Notes under the pieces: generated by a model
Databases searched by the model: none
Seen by the model: only the letters and a program-made list of their open reading frames with translations
Told to the model about the DNA's origin: nothing
Translations under genes and position numbers: made by a program
Part shown: piece after piece, positions 25,684-34,333 of the stretch
How positions within the stretch are numbered: position 1 is the stretch's first letter
Layout: every line of letters begins with the position of its first letter
DNA from: UBA5009 sp038043185
GTDB taxonomy: Bacteria; Bdellovibrionota; Bdellovibrionia; Bdellovibrionales; Bdellovibrionaceae
NCBI GenBank assembly: GCA_038043185.1
Contig: JBBTCO010000010.1
Span: 9,548 to 73,547 of the forward strand
Direction of reading: 5' to 3'
Length of the DNA stretch: 64,000 nucleotides

Positions 25684-26655
25684 TTTTTCTTTTCTTTGCA
25701 AATAAAAGAAAGCTCCGATCAATCCAAATGACATTTGGAAAATTTGCATTGCCGTGATGATAGTTGGTCCTAATTCAGATTTATAGCCAAGATAATTATT
25801 AAACAAAAAGTAAAAGGCGGCCTGACCAACGCCAATACCTGCTGGGGAAATTGGAACAGCTGTAGCCATGAATCCCAGTGGAGCAACTAAAAAGTAGGTG
25901 GACCATTTGGCGTTTTCCGCTAAACCGGAAACTTGTCCGGCAAGAATAAGAAAAAAGATCCCGGCGATTTGTGCGATTAAACTATAACCAACAACTTGAA
26001 GCAGCCGCCAAGGGGAACTGCCATAGAGCTGAGTAGAGGTGTAAAGTTTAATAAATTTTTCTTTTTTGGGTAGGAGCTCTAAAATTTTTTGAATCTTACT
26101 TTGAAAAAAATATTTTCGTGTAAATAATAAAAACAAAGTAAGAGTGAAAACAAAAAAGATTAAACAAAAAATAAAGAAAAGTTTATGAAGAATCACAGAA
26201 GATTGAATGTGCTGAAAATCATAAATCATCACCACCAGCGCCATTAACACCATCGTGTAAAGTCCAAGAATGCGATCCACCGCAACGCTAGAAATAGCGG
26301 CTACTTTCGAATCGGTTTGCTCTTTATAAAAATAAAAAGCTTTAACTAAATCTCCCCCAACTCCGCCCGGCATGGCGTAATTGAAAAAAGTCCCGATCAG
26401 AGTCAGCTTTAGCAAAGGCCAAGTTCGAGCTTCAATATTTTGTGTTTTTAATAGAACACCCCAACGAAGAGTAGCAAAGATGAAACTAAGGCCTAAAAGC
26501 ACAGTACCAAGAATAAAAGGGACTGGGCTCAGCATGCTTTTTAAGGCAGAAAAGTTTAATTTACCTGATTGAACAAGCCAGTAAATAATTCCGGCGGCGA
26601 TCAAAATTTTAATTAGGGTGCTGAGATGTTTTCGATAGGATTTAGTTTGGTCCAT
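25657..26655 (-). CDS. Flippase-like membrane protein (LPG synthase TM / UPF0104 family)
   Basis: The 332-residue polytopic protein has about eight hydrophobic segments. It shows GGVGGDLVKAFYFYKEQTDSKVAA-type family features (read in pieces), AVDRILGLYTM, and PAGIGVGQAAFYFLF. These match the transmembrane module of lysylphosphatidylglycerol synthase and UPF0104 proteins. It lacks the soluble synthase domain, so it is not MprF itself. Position 8 nt downstream of kdsA in an envelope-sugar operon suggests handling of a lipid-linked or sugar intermediate. The substrate is unknown. Confidence 0.85.
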   Translation of the reverse strand: MDQTKSYRKHLSTLIKILIAAGIIYWLVQSGKLNFSALKSMLSPVPFILGTVLLGLSFIFATLRWGVLLKTQNIEARTWPLLKLTLIGTFFNYAMPGGVGGDLVKAFYFYKEQTDSKVAAISSVAVDRILGLYTMVLMALVVMIYDFQHIQSSVILHKLFFIFCLIFFVFTLTLFLLFTRKYFFQSKIQKILELLPKKEKFIKLYTSTQLYGSSPWRLLQVVGYSLIAQIAGIFFLILAGQVSGLAENAKWSTYFLVAPLGFMATAVPISPAGIGVGQAAFYFLFNNYLGYKSELGPTIITAMQIFQMSFGLIGAFFYLQRKEKSVQVLDMT

Positions 26656-26663
26656 TCAAACAC

Positions 26664-27518
26664 TCAACCAGGATTATGAGTTTTAAAAATATTTTGTAAG
26701 TTCATAAGCACTTTTTCTAAGTTTTTAAGAGGAAGCGAGGTCGGTCCATCACACAGAGCTTGCTCGGGACGTGGATGAGTTTCTAAAAAGACGCCATCGA
26801 CTCCGACAGCCATTGCGGCTCGCGCTAAGGGCCAAACCATCTCGCTGCGGCCACCACTGCTTTCGCCAGTGGCTCCAGGAAGCTGAGTGGAGTGGGTCGC
26901 ATCCATAATTACAGGAAACCCAAGATTTCGCATTTCAACTAAACCGGTCATGTCATTGATCAAACGATTGTAGCCAAAGGTTGTGCCACGATCACAGAGA
27001 AGAATTTTGCTATTCCCGGCTTGTACGGCCTTATTGGCAATGGATTTCATATCCCATGGAGCCAGAAATTGGCCTTTTTTAATATGAATAACTTTGCCCG
27101 TTTGAGCTGCGGCGATTAAAAGATCGGTTTGTCGCGACAGAAATGCGGGGATTTGTAAAACATCAGCAATTTCAGCGACTGGCCCCACCTGCTGAGTTTC
27201 ATGAACATCCGTCAATAGGGGAGCGTCGAGTTTCGTCTTTAGTTTTAAAAGGGACTTAAGAGCTTGATCGACGCCAGGACCGCGAAAACTAGCGGAGCTT
27301 TGTCGATTGGCTTTATCAAAAGAGCATTTGAGAATCCAAGGAATGCCTAAAGTTTTGGTGACTCGTTGAATTTCTTGGCCGGTTTCCATTACTAAGCCTT
27401 CGTCTTCAATGATATCAGGTCCAGCAAAGAGAACAAAATTCTTTGCATCACCCCAAGTGAAGGTTCTTGAACCGAATTGAAATGAAACTGTCTTTGCGAG
27501 CGAATTAAATCCTGTCAT
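26664..27518 (-). CDS. kdsA: 3-deoxy-8-phosphooctulonate (Kdo-8-P) synthase
   Basis: KdsA condenses phosphoenolpyruvate with arabinose 5-phosphate to Kdo-8-P for lipid A-core. The chosen ATG at 27518 gives 284 residues; an in-frame ATG at 27554 inside the upstream gene would add 12. Family motifs are present: KCSFDKANRQSS, FRGPGVDQAL, TDVHE, CDRGTTFGYN, MDATHSTQLPG and FLETHPRPEQA. Metal-type ligands His, Glu and Asp are visible. The metal-ligand Cys of GPCxIES (Asn in metal-free enzymes) is Asp35 here. No Shine-Dalgarno sequence is evident, so coupling to the upstream gene is likely. Confidence 0.93.
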   Translation of the reverse strand: MTGFNSLAKTVSFQFGSRTFTWGDAKNFVLFAGPDIIEDEGLVMETGQEIQRVTKTLGIPWILKCSFDKANRQSSASFRGPGVDQALKSLLKLKTKLDAPLLTDVHETQQVGPVAEIADVLQIPAFLSRQTDLLIAAAQTGKVIHIKKGQFLAPWDMKSIANKAVQAGNSKILLCDRGTTFGYNRLINDMTGLVEMRNLGFPVIMDATHSTQLPGATGESSGGRSEMVWPLARAAMAVGVDGVFLETHPRPEQALCDGPTSLPLKNLEKVLMNLQNIFKTHNPG

Positions 27519-27525
27519 TCGGCTG

Positions 27526-28638
27526 TTATCGCACAGCTTTGATGACGCATTCAATGATTTTATCTTGTGTCGCTCTGTCCATATCAGGAAACATCGGTAG
27601 ACTAATCACATGTTCGGCGGCCCAGCGCGCTTTTGCTATGTCTGTTGTGGGATTAGCCGTGTGTTCTTTGTACCAGGGCTGGTCAGGCATTGTGCGGGGA
27701 TAATGAACTGTTGTTGGAACACCCATCTCGGAGAGCTTTTTTTGGAAAGCATCACGATTGTTAACCGTTAAAGTGTATTGAGCCCAAACGCTATCCCGAT
27801 CTGATTTTATATGAGGGAAAGAAAAATCCGCAGCTTTAATTTCTGCAAAGGCTTGATTGAAGGTTTTAGCAATACGCTGTCTTTGCTCAATTTCCCAGTC
27901 GTAACGCTCCATTTTTGCCAAGAGCACTGCGCATTGAATTGTATCTAAACGGCCATTTAATCCTAAGCGGGTGTGATAATAACGGCTTTCAGAGCCGTGA
28001 TCGCGAATTTCCTTCATCGCCTTATAGAGTTTATCGTCATTCGTAAAAATGGCCCCACCATCGCCATAACAACCTAAGGGTTTGGCCGGATAAAAGCTGG
28101 TTCCCCCGACAGTACAGAGGCTGCCGCTGCGTTTATTTTTGTACTTCGCTCCATAACTTTGGGCAAGATCTTCAATGACAAAAAGATTGTGTTTTTTAGC
28201 AATCGCATTGATTTCGTCCATATCGGCAACTTGTCCGTACAAAGACACTGGCATGATTGCTTTAGTTTTTGGAGTGATGGCAGCTTCAATTTTTGCTGAA
28301 TCAATATTGAAGGTCACTGGATCAATATCTACATAAATCGGTTTAGCTCCTGCCAAAACTATGGTTTCTGCTGTCGCAATAAATGAAAATGCGGTGGTAA
28401 TAACTTCGTCCCCTGCTTTGATTCCCAAAGCCATCATGGGAATCAGAAGTGAGTCTGTTCCACTCGCGCAAGCAATTGAGTATTTAACGCCTGTATGTTG
28501 AGCAAGTTTAGTTTCAAGCTCTTGCACTTCGGGCCCATTAATGTAAGCCCCGCTCTCGAGGACTTTAGTGATCCGAGAGTTAATTGATTCTTTAAGTGCA
28601 TTGTATTGAGTTTTTAAATCGATGAATGGGATAGACAT
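27526..28638 (-). CDS. DegT/DnrJ/EryC1/StrS-family sugar aminotransferase
   Basis: This is a PLP-dependent aminotransferase acting on nucleotide or free keto-sugars. The ATG at 28638 follows GGAGG by 3-7 nt and gives 370 residues starting MSIPFIDLKTQY. The longer start at 28740 is rejected. Motifs: SGTDSLLIPMMALGI, EDLAQSYGAKY, and the PLP-lysine region SFYPAKPLGCYGDGG with Lys186. GLNGRLDTIQCAVLLAKM is typical of the family. It is the first gene of the operon with kdsA and the flippase-like gene. The sugar substrate cannot be read from sequence; a Kdo-modifying role is one hypothesis. Confidence 0.9.
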   Translation of the reverse strand: MSIPFIDLKTQYNALKESINSRITKVLESGAYINGPEVQELETKLAQHTGVKYSIACASGTDSLLIPMMALGIKAGDEVITTAFSFIATAETIVLAGAKPIYVDIDPVTFNIDSAKIEAAITPKTKAIMPVSLYGQVADMDEINAIAKKHNLFVIEDLAQSYGAKYKNKRSGSLCTVGGTSFYPAKPLGCYGDGGAIFTNDDKLYKAMKEIRDHGSESRYYHTRLGLNGRLDTIQCAVLLAKMERYDWEIEQRQRIAKTFNQAFAEIKAADFSFPHIKSDRDSVWAQYTLTVNNRDAFQKKLSEMGVPTTVHYPRTMPDQPWYKEHTANPTTDIAKARWAAEHVISLPMFPDMDRATQDKIIECVIKAVR

Positions 28639-28843
28639 TGAGCCTCCATGAAAAAATACAGAATTAATATTAGTTTCCTTGCTTGGGCAACGGAAAGCAA
28701 AGCGAAATTTCTGTGTGTAGAAATTTATTTTTGCATCCATAATCTTTGTGTCTTTCAGTCCTCACGTGGACAAGGCTTGTGTGGTCCAGAGATGACAATC
28801 TGAATCATTGCTCTTTTTTTCAGTTCGAGGAATCATCATTTCT

Positions 28844-30145
28844 ATGGACAATAAAACACACATAAATAAAAAAAATCGAATTTTTAGCAAAATGGCTTTT
28901 GGTCTGGTGGTGGGTCTATTGCTGACTGGAGTAAAATCGATTGCCGGTTTTTCCAATTACAATTCCATATTGATCGGTGATCTTTCCGCGGGAATGGGCG
29001 GAGCGGCTACAGCTGTGGTTGGCGATTCGTCGGGCTCGGCATTTTATAATCCTGCAACTTTGGCGCAACTCGAAGGGGATTCATTTTCTGCAGCGGTGGG
29101 AATTTATAAAAAATTCGACACTGTTTTTGGCGAGAACGAGGACTTTACCAAAGCTCCGCTGCGAGTGAATCAAGGCTATTTTCGTTCTTTACCAGCCTCG
29201 ACAGGTAACGTCCTTCGACTTGGAAAATACAACGTCGCTTTATCCATTCTGGTTCCTGACTTTGAAGAGTTTAAGGGTGATCTTAAAAAGCAAGATGAGA
29301 ATGCCACAACCTTATCTGTGACTGACGAATCCTTATGGGTAGGTGCGGGTGTTGCTCAAAGTATTTCAGAGACGGAATCTGCGGGAGTCTCTGCTTATTA
29401 TACGGCAAGAAGTTTCTCTCGTTCTTTAAATGATCGAACTTATCCGTCAGCAACCCGAGCTCAACTTTACACTGAAGAAAAGACATTGGTTGAAAACGCC
29501 GTACTTTTTATTTTTGGCTATTATAAAAAACTTTCTGACAAGGCAGCGCTTGGATTGAGCCTAAGATCGCCGGCAGTAAAGATTGCCAGTCATGCAAATG
29601 TTTTTCGGTCGAATACAACTGTTGATACCTCGGTTCCTTCAATGACTCGTCCTACAGAAAATTATCCTGATGAAGGTTCGCGGGTAGTCATACCTGGAAA
29701 ACTTGCTATAGGGCTGAGTTATCAGCAGGATCCAACTTTACTGTGGGCTGCGGATGTCAGTTTGCACGAAGGAATAAGTTACATCGATATCATCAACGAA
29801 AGTATTGGTTCTCGAGTGGATCACAAATCGGTATGGAATGCGGCGATTGGAGTCGAGAAAGCATTTCGCGATTGGTTAAAGGTCAGGATTGGCGCTTATA
29901 CAAACTTTTCATCTCATCACGAGCCCAATCCTGATTTTCAGCAGCTTCAAGAAGATAAGGTGGATATGCTTGGATTTAGTGCGAATGTCGTATTTATTGC
30001 TGGTAAAAAAATTAGTTATACTTTTGGCGGCTATTACACAGGCGGTCGTGGACGTTCAATTCAAAGAATTCAGCAGCAATATGAAATCGTTACGAAAAAT
30101 CAAAATGTCTTTACCATGCTGGTGGGCACTGCCTTTCATTTTTAA
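28844..30145 (+). CDS. FadL/OMPP1-like outer-membrane beta-barrel
   Basis: This is a probable outer-membrane channel for hydrophobic compounds. The ATG at 28844 gives 433 residues with a signal peptide centred on FGLVVGLLLTGVKSIAG; a longer start at 28808 is possible but less likely. After cleavage come SAGMGGAATAVVGD and SSGSAFYNPATLAQL, with the NPA motif typical of FadL/TodX N-termini. Repeated amphipathic strands with alternating polar and aromatic residues fill the rest, and the protein ends in HF, an outer-membrane insertion signal. Divergent from the aminotransferase gene. Substrate unknown. Confidence 0.85.
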   Translation: MDNKTHINKKNRIFSKMAFGLVVGLLLTGVKSIAGFSNYNSILIGDLSAGMGGAATAVVGDSSGSAFYNPATLAQLEGDSFSAAVGIYKKFDTVFGENEDFTKAPLRVNQGYFRSLPASTGNVLRLGKYNVALSILVPDFEEFKGDLKKQDENATTLSVTDESLWVGAGVAQSISETESAGVSAYYTARSFSRSLNDRTYPSATRAQLYTEEKTLVENAVLFIFGYYKKLSDKAALGLSLRSPAVKIASHANVFRSNTTVDTSVPSMTRPTENYPDEGSRVVIPGKLAIGLSYQQDPTLLWAADVSLHEGISYIDIINESIGSRVDHKSVWNAAIGVEKAFRDWLKVRIGAYTNFSSHHEPNPDFQQLQEDKVDMLGFSANVVFIAGKKISYTFGGYYTGGRGRSIQRIQQQYEIVTKNQNVFTMLVGTAFHF

Positions 30146-30230
30146 TCGACACAACGTGAGAAAAGCTTGATTTAAATATCATTCCCCTCTATCGGTTCCT
30201 AATTGGAACTCAAAACAAGAAGAGGGAGTT

Positions 30231-30638
30231 ATGAAATCTATATATGCATATGAACTGGGTTTTGTGAAATTATTTGCCATTTTTACTTTATCTTTTTTTA
30301 CCTCAGCAGCAAATGCCTCTGAGTACGAAGTTGTCGGACACATCAGCACGAAAATATTGACTCTGGATTTGAAAGAAAAAGTGGCAACGAAGGCCGCTTG
30401 TGATTTGTATGTTCAAAGATTTGAATATTTGGCCGATCTTAAAATCATCAATATTGATCTTTCCGAAGTGGTGAGTTGTCCATTGGATAATATTGCAGCT
30501 AGAAAAGCCCGTTTGGACTGGAGCATGCCATTTAATTTTTCTGCACAAAAAAATGTTTATTTAAGAGTCAACGGACTTGTTTTGGGTACTATCACTATCA
30601 ACGATCAAAGCGTTTTATTTAAGCCGAGGGGTAAATAA
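30231..30638 (+). CDS. small exported protein preceding the subtilase
   Basis: The 135-residue product has a signal peptide (about residues 1-29, ending SAANA before SEYEV). The mature part has about 105 residues with two Cys that could form a disulfide (in KAACDLYV and VVSCPLDN). GAGGGAG lies 4-8 nt before the ATG. Its stop overlaps the next start as TAATG, so expression is probably coupled to the protease. A role as a protease inhibitor or folding helper is inference from this coupling; I see no match to known inhibitor families. Confidence 0.8.
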   Translation: MKSIYAYELGFVKLFAIFTLSFFTSAANASEYEVVGHISTKILTLDLKEKVATKAACDLYVQRFEYLADLKIINIDLSEVVSCPLDNIAARKARLDWSMPFNFSAQKNVYLRVNGLVLGTITINDQSVLFKPRGK

Positions 30639-32188
30639 TGAATATGAAATTAATCATCATTTTTTCTAGTGTTCTTCTTTTGATTAGCGAACTTGCTACA
30701 GCATCCGCTTTTGTTGATCCGCGTTTGCAAAATTTTGTTCGGCAAAGTGGAGTGAAAAAAGCCCGAGTCATTGCTTTAATGAGGAACGACACTGCTGGGT
30801 TTGCAGCTCCACAAAGATATAATTTTCGTTCAGTTCATCAATTTTTAACTGCTCGTACGCGAGTTTCGTGGGAACAAGTTAAAGCTGCGGTCGCACGAGC
30901 ACCTGCTGCTGATATTTCTATTCTCAATGCATTTTGGATTAATAATTCCATTGTTGCTGATGTGAGTCCGCAAGGTTTGCGAATACTTGCGCAAGTTCCA
31001 AATATCGAAAAAATTTATTTAAATGGCGAGATCCAATACGTCAGACCTGTTACTGCCGGCCGCCCTTTCCGTGCACAACGAGGGGATCCGACTCAATATC
31101 CTTATGATTTGATCGACATTGGAATCGATAAACTCATGGAGAAAAGACCTGATCTTTTAGGTCAAGGAGTCCGTGTTGGTTTGATTGATACTGGTGTGGA
31201 TGGAAAACATCCAGCTTTAGCAGGTAAGATTGCTTTGTTTTACGATGCAGCTTCAAATCAGATTAAAGAACCTTATGATGCCGATGCACATGGAACCCAT
31301 ACTGCTGGAACAATTGCTGGAGGTGACAGACAAGGAATAAATATCGGTGTAGCTCCGAAGGCTCACTTGGTGGCTTCAGCCGCACTTTCAGGTTACAGTC
31401 ATATGTTGCGCGCTATGGAATTCATGTTGGATCCGGATAAAAATCCCAACACCAATGATCAACCCAGATTAATAAGTAATTCTTGGAATAGTGGTGGAGC
31501 TCCTGATCAGGAACTTTTCTATCGGGCGATTTCAGCTTGGGAAGCAGCCGGAATTTTGCCGGTTTTTTCAGCGGGAAATGCGGGCCCAAGTCCTAAAACA
31601 ATCACTCGTCCCCACGAGCATCCAGGGGTAATCGCGGTTGCGGCTACTGGTAAGGATGGCAAAGTTGCGAATTTTAGTTCTCGGGGACCTGCAGAGTTTC
31701 AAGGGAAGGTCGTGCAGAAACCTGATCTTTCCGCTCCTGGTGTAGATATTATATCTAGTGTTCCAGGGGGAACTCTTCAGTCAATGTCGGGAACTTCAAT
31801 GGCTTGTCCTCATGCTGCCGGTGTCGTGGCACTGATGCTTCAAGCAAATCCAAATTTAAATCCCGCACAAATTCGTGAAATTTTAACGAAAACTTTAATT
31901 CTTGTTAACGAGAATGGTTCACCTAGTCCAACTCAAGTTTGGAATGCCTCGTATGGCATGGGCCGCTTGAATGCTCTGGCTGCCATACAGGTTGTAACTG
32001 GTTTGCGTACGATGAATCGAGATCTCGTCATGGCTCAATTTCAACCGACTTCGGCATTTAGAAATATCGTTAGTGCGTTTGATACTTTGGTTTCTCGAGT
32101 TTCACGCTTAAATACCGTCGACACGAGCGATCTTACGGGTCAGTTTAGGACAAATCCTTCTCAATGGATGGATGGTTCTCGCCTGTAA
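30638..32188 (+). CDS. Exported subtilisin-like serine protease (S8 family)
   Basis: A secreted endopeptidase of the subtilase clan. The 516 residues start with a signal peptide (about 1-24). An N-terminal prodomain-like region (about 25-145) precedes the catalytic domain. The triad is clear: Asp184 in LIDTGVDG, His218 in DAHGTHTAGT, and Ser387 in SGTSMACPHAAGV. The oxyanion-hole region is NSWNSGG. A C-terminal stretch of about 90 residues follows the catalytic fold. The ATG overlaps the preceding stop. In predatory bacteria such proteases may digest prey or surface proteins; that role is inferred. The terminator lies at 32218. Confidence 0.93.
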   Translation: MNMKLIIIFSSVLLLISELATASAFVDPRLQNFVRQSGVKKARVIALMRNDTAGFAAPQRYNFRSVHQFLTARTRVSWEQVKAAVARAPAADISILNAFWINNSIVADVSPQGLRILAQVPNIEKIYLNGEIQYVRPVTAGRPFRAQRGDPTQYPYDLIDIGIDKLMEKRPDLLGQGVRVGLIDTGVDGKHPALAGKIALFYDAASNQIKEPYDADAHGTHTAGTIAGGDRQGINIGVAPKAHLVASAALSGYSHMLRAMEFMLDPDKNPNTNDQPRLISNSWNSGGAPDQELFYRAISAWEAAGILPVFSAGNAGPSPKTITRPHEHPGVIAVAATGKDGKVANFSSRGPAEFQGKVVQKPDLSAPGVDIISSVPGGTLQSMSGTSMACPHAAGVVALMLQANPNLNPAQIREILTKTLILVNENGSPSPTQVWNASYGMGRLNALAAIQVVTGLRTMNRDLVMAQFQPTSAFRNIVSAFDTLVSRVSRLNTVDTSDLTGQFRTNPSQWMDGSRL

Positions 32189-32189
32189 A

Positions 32190-34238
32190 TTATCTTGCGA
32201 ATACCATTGGACAAGTTAACCCCTGAAGGCTTTTGTTTTCAGGGGTTTTGTTTTTTTCGGCGCTTTTTTGTTTTTTATTTTCTTCTTCTTGTTCTTTTTT
32301 GAAAACCTCAAGACCAATTTTTATTTGTTCTGGGGTATTGTCTCTATTTCTGCGCTCAACTTCCTTCGATACAGAACGGTCCGGGCTGGAATAAACATCA
32401 AATAAATAATCAATCACCGCATTTGCTTTTTTTGTGATGTGCTCACTAAATACAAGCATAATTTGTTCTTGATTGGCCTTTCCAGCTCCGCTGAAATTCA
32501 CACTGGAGCCAACATTAGACATAAAGTCCTTAAGAAATAGAATCAATTTATTATGCAACTTAACTGCGAAGGGATATTTTTTACCTTGATATTCAAAGCT
32601 GGATTCCCTAAACCAAGCCGCATTGATACGAATATTTTCTTGAAAGTTTTCCCATTCAGCTTTGTTTAAAAGGTCTCGAATTGGTTTTGAGATTGGATCG
32701 TTGAGATCTTTAATATAAACTTTTACGGTATCTGTTTTATCAGAAGAACCAGGCTCCTCAGGGTCTTTTACTGTATTTCTGACTATTGGTTTCATTGGAT
32801 CTTTAGGATCGTATTCGACCAATCGATATCCTGATAATCGTAAAAGAATACTAAAATCTCGCATGGCAAATTGAGAGTCACCAATAAATTTTACCAGGTC
32901 AGTTGCGGGTTTGTTTTGTTTTCTTCGTAACTTAATTAGTTCTACTATTTTTTGAGTCATTTCAAGTGCTAATGGTTCAGAGGAAATAGAAAAGAACGCA
33001 CCTCGAATTGGCCCTGTAGAAAGTTCAATCATTTTAGAATAGACATCGCGATTGATATCATCAAGCCCTCCATTCGGAGAGAAAGCCATGATCATCCAAT
33101 CTTGAGTTTTGTAACCGGCACGTGTTGGTCCTAAAAGTTGGTAAGCACCACCAATAGGAAACTCGTCTTGTCCACGAAGTTTATAAATAATATTTTTTCT
33201 GATTTCTGCAGCCGCGATAATTGCGGGTATATCACCTTCAACAATAATCATATTATTGGGATTTGGTATTGAAGTTTTCGGCCTTATATTAGCCGGTATT
33301 TCAATAAGATCGCCTTCGGGGCCGCTGCAGGATTGGGTGGGATTTCCTGAGCTCATCAAGGATCGAGAAACACCATTTTTAGAGATAAGGGCCATCATTT
33401 TTTGATGATTTAATCCTACAGAATCAACAGCTTCAATTTGGATTTTTGCCTTTTTTAGTTTCGTGTAGACGGCTTTAGCGGCAGGTTTTTCTTCAATAAC
33501 TTTTTTGTCAACTCCACCAAGAACTTCGACTCCACGTTTTTGGGCTTGAGCGAAAGCTTCTGCAAGGTCTTCCAAATCAAAATCATAAAAGTTAAAATAC
33601 AATTTATCGCCGGATTTAGCAGAATTAACAAAATCAATCATGATCTGACGATGGTCGTCTGCAAGTGTGAGATGGAGTTTCCCGTCATTGCCCAGTTCTT
33701 TTCGTGGGTGATTCGCATAAAACTCCATATCTTTGTAGCTATCTTTAGAGCTTTTATCGACAATCATCAAGGGTTGGGAAGCGGCTCCGGTCGTCCGCAT
33801 CAGTTCGATCAGTTTTTTATTGCTTATGATTTTATCAAAAATTTCGTGATATTTTTCTCTTATAGCCTCAATATCTGGCTCGGCCACTTTATCTTCTGGA
33901 ACTTTCTTTAAGTACTGTTCAATAACTGACCATTCGTCTTTTACTTTGGATAAAATAAAAATAATTTTTGACTGTGAAACAAGGTTCTTAGCCGTTGGCG
34001 AAGTCTGTATCAAGGGACCAAAAGTATCATTGATTAATTTGTAAAAAGTTTTATGAAGCATGATTCGAACGGAAAGATCCATCATTTTTTCTAATTCTGG
34101 TCCCGTGCTCGCAATAGCTAATGTCGAGATATTTTTTTCTTCGATTTCAGCATGAACCGCCGGAGCGCCCAACAACTGTATAGAAATTATACAGCTCAGT
34201 AGTCTCAATCCGAATACGTTTAATTTGGCTATGTTCAT
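32190..34238 (-). CDS. Exported phospholipase-D-like protein with variant HKD motifs
   Basis: The 682-residue protein has a signal peptide ending near PAVHA (residue about 30). It carries two HxK-type half motifs of the PLD superfamily: NHQKMM near residue 278, followed by SSGN, and LHNKLILF near 562, followed by GSSVNFSG. The usual Asp of HxKx4D is Ile in the first and displaced by two residues in the second. The C-terminus is Lys/Glu-rich and ends in MVFAR. It converges with the subtilase gene. Whether it is a catalytically active phospholipase or nuclease is uncertain. Confidence 0.82.
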   Translation of the reverse strand: MNIAKLNVFGLRLLSCIISIQLLGAPAVHAEIEEKNISTLAIASTGPELEKMMDLSVRIMLHKTFYKLINDTFGPLIQTSPTAKNLVSQSKIIFILSKVKDEWSVIEQYLKKVPEDKVAEPDIEAIREKYHEIFDKIISNKKLIELMRTTGAASQPLMIVDKSSKDSYKDMEFYANHPRKELGNDGKLHLTLADDHRQIMIDFVNSAKSGDKLYFNFYDFDLEDLAEAFAQAQKRGVEVLGGVDKKVIEEKPAAKAVYTKLKKAKIQIEAVDSVGLNHQKMMALISKNGVSRSLMSSGNPTQSCSGPEGDLIEIPANIRPKTSIPNPNNMIIVEGDIPAIIAAAEIRKNIIYKLRGQDEFPIGGAYQLLGPTRAGYKTQDWMIMAFSPNGGLDDINRDVYSKMIELSTGPIRGAFFSISSEPLALEMTQKIVELIKLRRKQNKPATDLVKFIGDSQFAMRDFSILLRLSGYRLVEYDPKDPMKPIVRNTVKDPEEPGSSDKTDTVKVYIKDLNDPISKPIRDLLNKAEWENFQENIRINAAWFRESSFEYQGKKYPFAVKLHNKLILFLKDFMSNVGSSVNFSGAGKANQEQIMLVFSEHITKKANAVIDYLFDVYSSPDRSVSKEVERRNRDNTPEQIKIGLEVFKKEQEEENKKQKSAEKNKTPENKSLQGLTCPMVFAR
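32218..32257 (+). terminator. terminator of subtilase inside the convergent gene
   Basis: AACCCCTGAA (32218-32227) pairs with TTCAGGGGTT (32238-32247) across a 10-nt loop, followed by TTGTTTTTTT (32248-32257). It is a strong + strand terminator 29 nt after the subtilase stop. The same bases encode about 13 residues near the C-terminus of the PLD-like protein on the minus strand. Confidence 0.85.
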
Positions 34239-34275
34239 CTTTGCTCTTTTCTTATAATTATTTAAGAGAGCAAGA

Positions 34276-34319
34276 GTATAGCCAATTCATTGTCTCAAAT
34301 TGAGAAAATTCAGCTATAC
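34276..34319. promoter_or_regulatory. nested inverted repeats upstream of the PLD-like gene
   Basis: GTATAGC (34276-34282) and GCTATAC (34313-34319) are perfectly complementary over 7 bp. Inside them is a 13-bp palindrome TCTCAAATTGAGA (34293-34305). The block lies between the FabD-like gene's stop and the PLD-like gene's start, both minus strand. It could be an operator or a weak terminator; a TATACT -10-like box on the minus strand overlaps the outer arm. Confidence 0.35.
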
Positions 34320-34333
34320 CAGGAGTCGTCTAG

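Noticed and set aside
32190..34238. Cardiolipin synthase or canonical PLD
   Set aside because: Signal peptide, absent membrane segments and non-canonical HKD motifs argue against cardiolipin synthase.
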